21,134 nucleotides of DNA, taken from Christensenella sp. UBA1685. Lineage in GTDB: Bacteria; Bacillota; Clostridia; Christensenellales; CAG-138. Location of the stretch: NCBI GenBank assembly GCA_002320595.1, contig DCKB01000055.1, forward strand, positions 10,153 through 31,286, written 5' to 3'. The stretch's first letter is position 1. The number at the start of each line of letters is the position of its first letter. The notes under the pieces were generated by a model, which was given only the letters and a program-made list of their open reading frames with translations, searched no databases and was not told the DNA's origin. Made by a program: the position numbers and the translations under genes. This document shows, piece by piece, positions 6,789-13,394 of the stretch.

Positions 6789-7838
6789 ATGGCATCAAAC
6801 TATGCGGGCGGACAATATAAAGAGTATACAGCAATGCTGCGGCAGCGCATGAGTGAGCTTCCTTCTTTCTGTGCCGAGTTTTTCCGGGGAATTGAGAACG
6901 AAACCCTTGTGCGCACGCGCTGCGCTTATGCAGGCGATCTCAGGAACTTCTTCCGTTTTGTTACAACAGAGCTCCCGGCGTTTCAGGGGCGCGAGGTCAA
7001 ATCCCTTACGCTTTCCGATCTCGATGCAATCAGTGCGACTGAAATTGAAATGTACCTTGCGCATGTTTCTTATTATACCGCTGAGGACAACCGTGAAGTT
7101 GTGAACCAGGACCGCGCAAAGGCGCGAAAGCTCTCAACGATCCGTTCTTTTTATAAGTATTTTTGTAAAAAAGAGAAGCTGAAAAACAACCCGCCTTCGC
7201 TTGTTGACCTGCCCACCATCCGCGAAAAAGCCATTATCCGCCTGGAACCAAACGAGGTTGCCATTTTGCTCGATGTCGTACAAAGCGGGGATGGATTAAC
7301 CGAAAAGCAAAAAAAGTACCATGTGCGCACGCAAAAGCGGGATCTTGCAATCCTGACGCTCTTCCTCGGGACCGGCATCCGCATCAGTGAACTCGTTGGT
7401 ATCGATATGGACGACATCAACTTTTCTGCAAACGAATTTTCGATTATTCGCAAAGGCGGGAATCAGGATATTCTTGTATTTGGGGACGAAGCACGCGCCG
7501 CACTTTTGGATTATATGCTTGAACGCGAACACATCATTGCGGAAGAAGGACATGAAGAAGCTTTGTTCCTTTCCCTTCAGCGAAAACGGATTACTGTGCG
7601 TGCGGTAGAAAACCTGGTTGAGAAATATGCCGCGATTGCGGTTCCGCTTAAAAAAATATCGCCCCATAAGCTTCGCAGCACTTATGGGACGACCCTTTAT
7701 CGGGAAACGGGCGATATTTACCTTGTAGCGGATGTGCTCGGACATAAAGATGTGAACACAACGCGCAAGCATTACGCCGCTGCCTCCGAAGACCGCAGGC
7801 GGCTCGCAGCAAAAGTTGTAAAGCTACGCGAAGATTAA
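6789..7838 (+). CDS. tyrosine recombinase/integrase of the XerC/XerD/XerS type
   Basis: This 349-residue site-specific recombinase has an N-terminal SAM-like core-binding domain (RCAYAGDLRNFFRFV; RKLSTIRSFYKYF) and a C-terminal catalytic domain. The catalytic set is complete: Arg in GTGIRISEL (about 198), Lys in IIRKGGN (about 222), HKLR (His 293, Arg 296), His in LGHKDV (about 319) and the nucleophile Tyr in TRKHYAA (about 329). The long insert between the domains and the length recall single-gene XerS recombinases that resolve chromosome dimers, but XerC/D or an orphan integrase is possible. ATG 6789 follows AAGGTGG by a few nt; ATG 6768 would lie at or before the transcription start. No phage or transposon genes flank it, which favours a housekeeping role. 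It converges on the small Cys-cluster gene, with 10 nt between the stops. Confidence 0.85.
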   Translation: MASNYAGGQYKEYTAMLRQRMSELPSFCAEFFRGIENETLVRTRCAYAGDLRNFFRFVTTELPAFQGREVKSLTLSDLDAISATEIEMYLAHVSYYTAEDNREVVNQDRAKARKLSTIRSFYKYFCKKEKLKNNPPSLVDLPTIREKAIIRLEPNEVAILLDVVQSGDGLTEKQKKYHVRTQKRDLAILTLFLGTGIRISELVGIDMDDINFSANEFSIIRKGGNQDILVFGDEARAALLDYMLEREHIIAEEGHEEALFLSLQRKRITVRAVENLVEKYAAIAVPLKKISPHKLRSTYGTTLYRETGDIYLVADVLGHKDVNTTRKHYAAASEDRRRLAAKVVKLRED

Positions 7839-7848
7839 TGAACGGCTC

Positions 7849-8184
7849 TTATTCCTCCGAATCATCCGGATCAATATCAAACGCAAGGAGCATATCACGG
7901 CTACGTGCTTTCTCGCGTTCCGCTTCAGCAGCACGTTCTTCCTCTTCCAATGCACGCAGCTTCTCTTCCCACTCCGCAAGCAGTGCAGGATCGATATTGG
8001 GGCGCTCCAGCGGTTCGTTGAGTACGTTTATATCATCCAGCACATAATCTTCCGATAAAAGCTCGAATTCTGCAAGAACGGTATTAAATTCCCTCCCCGG
8101 TTCGTCAATACACCGGCAGCAGTTATCGCAAAGCTTTCCAGGTTCCAAATCGCAGTAATCATTTTCGGGAACGCGTTTGGTCAT
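7849..8184 (-). CDS. small acidic protein with an N-terminal cysteine cluster, function unknown
   Basis: I do not recognise this 111-residue protein. Its N-terminus has five Cys within 15 residues (C11, C19, C22, C23, C25; CDLEPGKLCDNCCRC), then an EPGREF segment. An acidic middle is followed by a helical, probably coiled-coil run of Glu, Ala and Arg (about residues 70-95), and the tail is DIDPDDSEE. The Cys arrangement suggests binding of a metal or Fe-S cluster. No membrane segment is visible. The ATG at 8184 has AGGTG 6 nt upstream; a GTG at 8193 in the same frame overlaps that ribosome site and is less likely. The gene is divergent from lexA, with the SOS box between them, so it may share LexA control. 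A minus-strand extended -10 (TGG-TATAAT, box at 8259-8264) could drive it. Confidence 0.7.
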   Translation of the reverse strand: MTKRVPENDYCDLEPGKLCDNCCRCIDEPGREFNTVLAEFELLSEDYVLDDINVLNEPLERPNIDPALLAEWEEKLRALEEEERAAEAEREKARSRDMLLAFDIDPDDSEE

Positions 8185-8209
8185 ATCATTCACCTCACCC
8201 TGAAGTATC

Positions 8210-8223
8210 AGAACAAAAGTTTG
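8210..8223 (+). promoter_or_regulatory. SOS box (LexA operator)
   Basis: AGAACAAAAGTTTG matches the Gram-positive SOS box CGAACnnnnGTTYG at every defined position except the first C. It overlaps the -35 box of lexA, as expected for LexA autorepression. It also lies in the leader of the divergent Cys-cluster gene. Confidence 0.8.
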
Positions 8224-8249
8224 ATTTTGCGAGCATAGTATGCTATACT
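8221..8249 (+). promoter_or_regulatory. lexA promoter
   Basis: -35 TTGATT (8221-8226) and -10 TATACT (8244-8249) are separated by exactly 17 nt, with a TGC extended -10. The SOS box covers the -35. Confidence 0.8.
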
Positions 8250-8293
8250 CTGCCTAAGATTATACCACAATTGGGCTGCCATAGGAGAGTATC

Positions 8294-8923
8294 ATGCCGA
8301 AACTTGGGAAAACTCAAAAAGCTGTTTATGAATTTATTTGTATTTATATCGAAGAAAACTTCATTCCGCCTACCGTGCGTGAAATCGGAGCAGCCGTAGG
8401 CTTAAAATCCACCTCCACAGTTCACATGCATTTGCAAAACCTTGCGGCAAAAGGCCTCATCATCCTAACCCCTTCCAAGCAACGTTCCATTACGCTCCCC
8501 AAAAGCGCTGCACCTGCTTCTGCAATGTCCGGCATGAGCATACCGCTTGTGGGCAGTGTAGCAGCCGGACAGCCGATTCTTGCGGAAGAAAACATCCAGG
8601 ATTATCTTTCCGTCCCCGAGTCATTTTTGCGTGGCCGTAGGCCCGGCGAGGTATTTGCACTGAATGTCCAAGGGGAAAGCATGATTGAAATCGGGATTCG
8701 GGATGGCGATACACTGATTGTGGATAAGGAAACAGAGGTTTTTGAAGGAGACATCATCATAGCGCGCGTGAGTGGTGAAACAGCAACTGTGAAGCGGCTT
8801 TACTTCGAAAAAGAGGAAAAAATCAGGCTCCAGCCTGAAAACCAAAGCATGGAGCCAATCATAGTGGACGCTTCGGATGTTGCCATCGACGGCAAGGTAG
8901 TTGGCCTTATCCGCAAATATTGA
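8294..8923 (+). CDS. lexA: LexA, SOS repressor
   Basis: LexA represses the DNA-damage regulon and cuts itself when stimulated by RecA filaments. In the 209-residue protein, the N-terminal winged helix covers about residues 1-70 (PPTVREIGAAVGLKSTSTVHMHLQNL). The self-cleavage site is Ala91-Gly92 in GSVAAGQP. The catalytic dyad is Ser129 (QGESM) and Lys167 (ATVKRLY). The ATG at 8294 has AGGAGAG a few nt upstream. The gene has its own SOS-box promoter. Its 3' end overlaps the 3' end of ynbB on the other strand by 17 nt. Confidence 0.97.
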   Translation: MPKLGKTQKAVYEFICIYIEENFIPPTVREIGAAVGLKSTSTVHMHLQNLAAKGLIILTPSKQRSITLPKSAAPASAMSGMSIPLVGSVAAGQPILAEENIQDYLSVPESFLRGRRPGEVFALNVQGESMIEIGIRDGDTLIVDKETEVFEGDIIIARVSGETATVKRLYFEKEEKIRLQPENQSMEPIIVDASDVAIDGKVVGLIRKY

Positions 8924-10202
8924 GCTTCCAAAGCGCATCCAGCGCTAGCATGACGCCGAGCCTGCCGTGCGCATAGGTCAGCCCGCCCTGTACATATGCC
9001 GTGTAGGGCTTTTTAATTGGTGCATCCGCAGAAAGTTCGATAGAGGATCCCTGTACAAACGCACCTGCCGCCATAATAACCTGGCTTGTATAGCCAGGCA
9101 TATCCCATGGCTCTGGCACAACAAAGCTATCCACCGGCGATGCGGCCTGAATGCTCCGGCAAAAGGCAATCAGAGCCTCCGCAGTGCTGAACCGCAATGA
9201 CTGAACAATGTCCGATCGTTCCGCATCGCTGGACGGAAGCGTTTCCATGCCACATGCTTCAAAGGCCCGGGCAAAAAGCGCTGCTGTTTTTAAACTCTGC
9301 GCGGTAATATGCGGGGCCAGAAACAGGCCCTGGTAAAACGGTGCATAGCTGCCGGCATAGGAACCAACTTCACGCCCCATACCGGGTACCGTAAGGCGCT
9401 CGGCAATGCGTTCAATGCAAGCATGCGTTCCCGCGATGTATCCGCCTGTCGGTGCAATTCCGCCACCTGGGTTCTTTATGAGTGATCCAATCTCAACATC
9501 TGCGCCAAATGCAGCCGGTTCAGACGTGCGCGTAAACTCTCCATAACAGTTGTCCACAACAATGATGCAATCCGGCTTTGCCTTTCGCACCGCATCAAAT
9601 GCAGTTGCAAGGTCCGTTTCCGGCAGCAACGCATTGCGCCATGAATAGCCGCGCGAACGCTGGAAGTAAACCACGGAAGCTTGGGTTTGCAAAAGCGTGG
9701 AAACTACAGCCTCCACATTGATGCATCCCGTTTCCGTGAGCGGAACCTCCTTATATGAAATCCCCATACGCCTGAGGGATCCATACGCGTCTCCGGAAAT
9801 CCCGATCGCCTTTTCCAACGTGTCATACGGCCGGCCGGTTGCGGAAAGCATACAGTCTCCCGGCTCAAGCAGCCCGGCAAGCGCAGTAAAGATCGCATGC
9901 GTGCCTGAGGTGAACTGCGGGCGCACAAGTGCGTCCTCCGCATCAAGCGCATAGGCAAACACACGATCCAGCGTATCGCGGCCGATGTCATCATACCCGT
10001 ATCCTGTCGTGGGAGTAAAATGATGAAGCGCAATTTTTTCTCGCTGCAACGCATGTAGTACCTTCGCCTGATTGCTGTACTCTGTTGCTTCTATGCGCGC
10101 AAAAACCGGAATAAGATTTTCTTCGGCTGCCTTTACAAACGCCTGCGCGCGCTCCGAAATGGAAAACGCCGCATAAGGAGGGTTTTTCTGATTTTGGTTC
10201 AT
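8907..10202 (-). CDS. ynbB: YnbB-family PLP protein (methionine gamma-lyase-like, 'aluminium resistance')
   Basis: This 431-residue protein belongs to the fold-type I PLP family annotated as methionine gamma-lyase-like or aluminium resistance protein; the B. subtilis member is YnbB, of unknown activity. Visible motifs are TTGYGYDDIGRDTLD, QFTSGTHAIFTAL (cofactor phosphate loop), VVDNCYGEF (Asp contacting the PLP nitrogen) and GSLIKNPGGGIAPTGGYIAG with the likely PLP Lys at 243. The start ATG overlaps the hfq stop as ATGA and has AAGGAAG 7 nt before it, so the two are translationally coupled. The miaA-hfq-ynbB association is also known in Bacillus. It is the last gene of the minus-strand unit. 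No terminator follows it; the message runs into lexA antisense. Confidence 0.88.
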   Translation of the reverse strand: MNQNQKNPPYAAFSISERAQAFVKAAEENLIPVFARIEATEYSNQAKVLHALQREKIALHHFTPTTGYGYDDIGRDTLDRVFAYALDAEDALVRPQFTSGTHAIFTALAGLLEPGDCMLSATGRPYDTLEKAIGISGDAYGSLRRMGISYKEVPLTETGCINVEAVVSTLLQTQASVVYFQRSRGYSWRNALLPETDLATAFDAVRKAKPDCIIVVDNCYGEFTRTSEPAAFGADVEIGSLIKNPGGGIAPTGGYIAGTHACIERIAERLTVPGMGREVGSYAGSYAPFYQGLFLAPHITAQSLKTAALFARAFEACGMETLPSSDAERSDIVQSLRFSTAEALIAFCRSIQAASPVDSFVVPEPWDMPGYTSQVIMAAGAFVQGSSIELSADAPIKKPYTAYVQGGLTYAHGRLGVMLALDALWKLNICG

Positions 10203-10477
10203 TTCTGTTCTTCCTTTGCTTCTTTCTTCAAACCGCCCGGCTCAATAACGATTGCCCGTTCCGGAGTGATCGTAGAGATTGCATGCTTGTATAGCAGCAT
10301 CTGCTTTCCGCCGGCTTCGGCTAAAATTGCATAGCTGTCAAAACCTATAATCAGAAGATGATTAAGCTGGTATCCGTTGACTACATGCACAGTGACCGGG
10401 ACTTTTTCTTTTCTGAGACAGTTTAAAAACGTATCCTGCAACCCACCAAAGGGCTTCATGCTATTATCGGCAGCCAT
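10199..10477 (-). CDS. hfq: RNA chaperone Hfq
   Basis: This 92-residue Sm-like protein forms a hexameric ring that binds small RNAs and A-rich mRNA. The Sm1 part is LQDTFLNCLRKEKVPVTVHV, including the conserved Gln. VNGYQL and GFDSYAILAE follow, and the Sm2 motif is YKHAISTITP. A charged tail (KKEAKEEQK) ends the protein. The ATG at 10477 has GGGGAGG 6 nt upstream, inside the last codons of miaA, whose stop is 1 nt before the start. The frame is open far upstream, but only as a shadow of miaA. Confidence 0.95.
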   Translation of the reverse strand: MAADNSMKPFGGLQDTFLNCLRKEKVPVTVHVVNGYQLNHLLIIGFDSYAILAEAGGKQMLLYKHAISTITPERAIVIEPGGLKKEAKEEQK

Positions 10478-10478
10478 G

Positions 10479-11438
10479 TTATTCCTCCCCGTCTTCCTGC
10501 AGAAATTGTGCCGCGATTGCCGCTCCAAGCGCTGAAGTATCGGCATACGCGGCTGCATCATACCAGCGGATGCGCGAATCCCGTTTAAACCATGTAATCT
10601 GCCGCTTTGCAAAGCGCCGCGTCTCCCGCTTAATTGCTTCAACCGCTTCCGAAAGCGTAATTGTTCCGCTCAAAAAGGAGAGCAGCTGTTTATAGCCAAG
10701 GCCTTGCAGCGCGGGAAGTTCGGGAGAATATCCCTTTTCAAGCAGCGCCTTTACCTCGTCCAGCAGCCCCTGCTCCATCATGCGGTCTACGCGCTGCTCG
10801 ATCCGCGCGTACAAAACCTCGCGCGGCATTGTAAGCCCGGCGATGCGCACCGTGTAGGGAAGCTTTGACGCATCAAGCGCTAAAAAGCCTTCTCCGTTTT
10901 CAGAAATAGGCCTTCCGGTAAGCTCAAATACCTCAAGCGCGCGGATAACGCGTTTTTTATCATTTGGATGCAGGCGTGCGGCCGAAGCAGGGTCGACTTC
11001 CTGCAGCCGTTTATGGGCGGCACCGGGCTGCTCCGCCTCGAGGGACACGTATTTTTCACGAATCGTCGGATCCGCAGGTGCCCCCGTAAAGCTGAGCGGA
11101 TATGTCAAAGCATTTACGTACAGACCTGTTCCCCCAACGACGAGCGGACGTTTCTCGCGCGCGGCAATGTCGACAATGCACGCATCTGCCATCTCTCGAA
11201 AGCGGGCAACGCTGAACTTCGGCTCATCCGGTGCAACAACGCTGAGCATGTGGTGCGGTATTCCCGTGCGTTCCTCCATGGAAGGTTTTGCGGAACCAAT
11301 ATCCATGCCACGGTAAACCTGAATGGAATCCGCAGAAATTACTTCCGCGTCGATGCGCTTTGCGACCTCAATCGACGCCGCAGTTTTTCCGCTGGCTGTT
11401 GGGCCAACAATGAAATAGAGCTTCTGCTTTTCCCGCAT
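10479..11438 (-). CDS. miaA: tRNA dimethylallyltransferase MiaA
   Basis: MiaA transfers a dimethylallyl group to N6 of A37 in tRNAs that read codons beginning with U, the first step towards ms2i6A; MiaB in this same unit performs the second. In the 319-residue reading, the P-loop is GPTASGKT (12-19) and DSIQVYRGMDIGSAKP is the tRNA/Asp catalytic segment. GIPHHML, VVGGTGLYVNAL and QITWFKRD complete the family signature. The ATG at 11438 lies 4 nt after the mutL stop. The longer reading to 11471 would start with TTG inside mutL and is unlikely. The AGAGGG ribosome site is somewhat distant (12 nt). Confidence 0.96.
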   Translation of the reverse strand: MREKQKLYFIVGPTASGKTAASIEVAKRIDAEVISADSIQVYRGMDIGSAKPSMEERTGIPHHMLSVVAPDEPKFSVARFREMADACIVDIAAREKRPLVVGGTGLYVNALTYPLSFTGAPADPTIREKYVSLEAEQPGAAHKRLQEVDPASAARLHPNDKKRVIRALEVFELTGRPISENGEGFLALDASKLPYTVRIAGLTMPREVLYARIEQRVDRMMEQGLLDEVKALLEKGYSPELPALQGLGYKQLLSFLSGTITLSEAVEAIKRETRRFAKRQITWFKRDSRIRWYDAAAYADTSALGAAIAAQFLQEDGEE

Positions 11439-11442
11439 ATGC

Positions 11443-13392
11443 TTAAAGTACCCTCTTAAAAAGCTTTTCAAAATCTATCTTGGCCATTTTTACCATAACT
11501 GGGCGGCCATGGGGGCAGGTAAGCGGCGTACCTGCCGTTTCATATTCTCGCAAAAGCGCCTCAATCTCAACGCGGTCAAGCGTCTCCCCCGCTTTTACCG
11601 CATGTTTGCATGCCGCCTGAATCAGCGCGGCACGCTTCAGTTCAACGGTAGAAAGACGGTTGCGACGGTCGAGCAGGGCAATTGCCTCATGCAGAAAAGC
11701 GGCTGCTTGCGGCTCACCAATTAAATATGGTACGGCACGTACGCTCACAGTCAGCATCCCAAATTCCTCGATGTCGAAGCCAAGCTCGGCAAATTGCGGC
11801 AGATTTTCCATTAAAGTCTCAAATTCAAGCGGTAAAAGCTTGATAACGGCCGGGATCAGCAATATTTGGGATTGTGCTGCGACACCCTTTTCAGCAAATC
11901 GCTCATACAGTCTGCGCTCATGCGCAGCATGTTGGTCAATTAAGAAAGCGGCTTCATGCTGCTGAACAATCCAATAACAATCAAATACCTGGCCAATAAT
12001 GCGGTATGAACCGCAGGCAAGCCTGAACTGTTCGTTCCGTTCCGCAAGAGGCGCAGGCCGTTTATCGTGTTCCTGCGCTTGCTCAGTTTTGGGTGCAGAA
12101 AGCGCTTCCGGTATGGAGGATGAGCTCTTTTGCCATGGCGTAAATTGCCGCTCCGGAATCTTGACCTGTGAGGCTACGGTAACTGATTCAGGCTCTCGAA
12201 GTATGGGGGGCTGAGCAGGCTTCTTGGATGCGTCAAACGGAGAAGATGACGCTTGCGCAACGCATTCCTCTTTTGAATCAGGCGCATATGCCGTAATGGA
12301 TGGTATCGTCTCCCTATCCTGTGCTTTGCGCGCATATTCAGCCGATCGACTGAATTCTGTCTGCGGCCAACCTCCACCCGCCGTGCGCGGAATTGGCATG
12401 GACACAGGATCTCCCAAAGCCTGCCTTGCAGCGATCGTGGCCGCACGCATAACGCGCTCTTCATTTTTAAAGCGTACATCCAGCTTGTTGGGATGCACGT
12501 TTACATCGATCTCATTCGGTGAGATCGCAAGGTTAAGCACGGCAAATGGGAATTTTCCAACCATCAGGCGCATATCATAAGCGCGCTGGAGCGCAAAGGA
12601 GAGTTTTTGCGATTTAATATAGCGCGCATTGATAAAAAAGCTCTGTGCGTTCCGATTGCTTCGCGCCGCCTGTTCCGTTGCGATAAAGCCGGAAAGGCGC
12701 ACATATCCGTCATCATAAAACAGCTCACGCAAATGCGGAAGCATATCTGCACCGTATACACAGTAGATTGCATCCTGCAGATTTGTGTCTCCCGCACTTT
12801 GAAACACGGTTTTGCCGTTTTGCACAAGTTTAAAGGCAACGTCGGCGCGCGCCATCAGCATGCGGGAAATGTAATCGCTGATGTAAGCGGATTCAGCCCG
12901 TGCGCTTTTCATGAATTTCAAGCGTGCAGGAACATTAAAAAACAGGTTCTCCACCTCAATTGCCGTACCCTGCGGAGTGCCTATGGTGCGATTTTCTTTT
13001 ACTTCGCCGCCGCTGATGCGAAGGAGCGTTCCCGCTTCTTCCTCTGCCGTGCAGGTTTTAAGCGTTACATGCGAAACGGCGGCGATGGAAGCAAGCGCTT
13101 CACCGCGGAAGCCAAGCGTCTCGATATGAGAAAGGTCGTCCGCAGTGCTGATTTTGCTTGTTGCATGCCTGAGGAACGCGGTTTCCACATCCTCAGCCGG
13201 AATACCGCAACCGTTGTCTGTTACGCGAATGGATTCGAGTCCCCCGCCTTTTGTTTCGATGGTGATGGCGGAGGCGCCTGCATCAAGTGCATTCTCAACG
13301 AGCTCCTTTACAACGGAAGCCGGCCGCTCAACCACCTCTCCTGCCGCGATTTGATTTGCCGTAAGCTGGCTTAATACTTTAATCCGTTTCAT
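11443..13392 (-). CDS. mutL: DNA mismatch repair protein MutL
   Basis: This 649-residue protein couples mismatch recognition by MutS to strand incision. The N-terminal GHKL ATPase shows ENALDAGA (about 33-40), DNGCGIP (59-65) and GFRGEAL (94-100). A low-complexity Ser/Pro/Glu linker covers about 330-450. The C-terminal dimer domain carries the endonuclease motif DQHAAHERRLYE (486-497), plus ACKHAVKAGE and CPHGRP (626-631). MutL here is therefore of the nicking type found in bacteria without MutH. The start ATG is 2 nt after the mutS stop, with GAGG just upstream. Confidence 0.97.
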   Translation of the reverse strand: MKRIKVLSQLTANQIAAGEVVERPASVVKELVENALDAGASAITIETKGGGLESIRVTDNGCGIPAEDVETAFLRHATSKISTADDLSHIETLGFRGEALASIAAVSHVTLKTCTAEEEAGTLLRISGGEVKENRTIGTPQGTAIEVENLFFNVPARLKFMKSARAESAYISDYISRMLMARADVAFKLVQNGKTVFQSAGDTNLQDAIYCVYGADMLPHLRELFYDDGYVRLSGFIATEQAARSNRNAQSFFINARYIKSQKLSFALQRAYDMRLMVGKFPFAVLNLAISPNEIDVNVHPNKLDVRFKNEERVMRAATIAARQALGDPVSMPIPRTAGGGWPQTEFSRSAEYARKAQDRETIPSITAYAPDSKEECVAQASSSPFDASKKPAQPPILREPESVTVASQVKIPERQFTPWQKSSSSIPEALSAPKTEQAQEHDKRPAPLAERNEQFRLACGSYRIIGQVFDCYWIVQQHEAAFLIDQHAAHERRLYERFAEKGVAAQSQILLIPAVIKLLPLEFETLMENLPQFAELGFDIEEFGMLTVSVRAVPYLIGEPQAAAFLHEAIALLDRRNRLSTVELKRAALIQAACKHAVKAGETLDRVEIEALLREYETAGTPLTCPHGRPVMVKMAKIDFEKLFKRVL

Positions 13393-13394
13393 GT

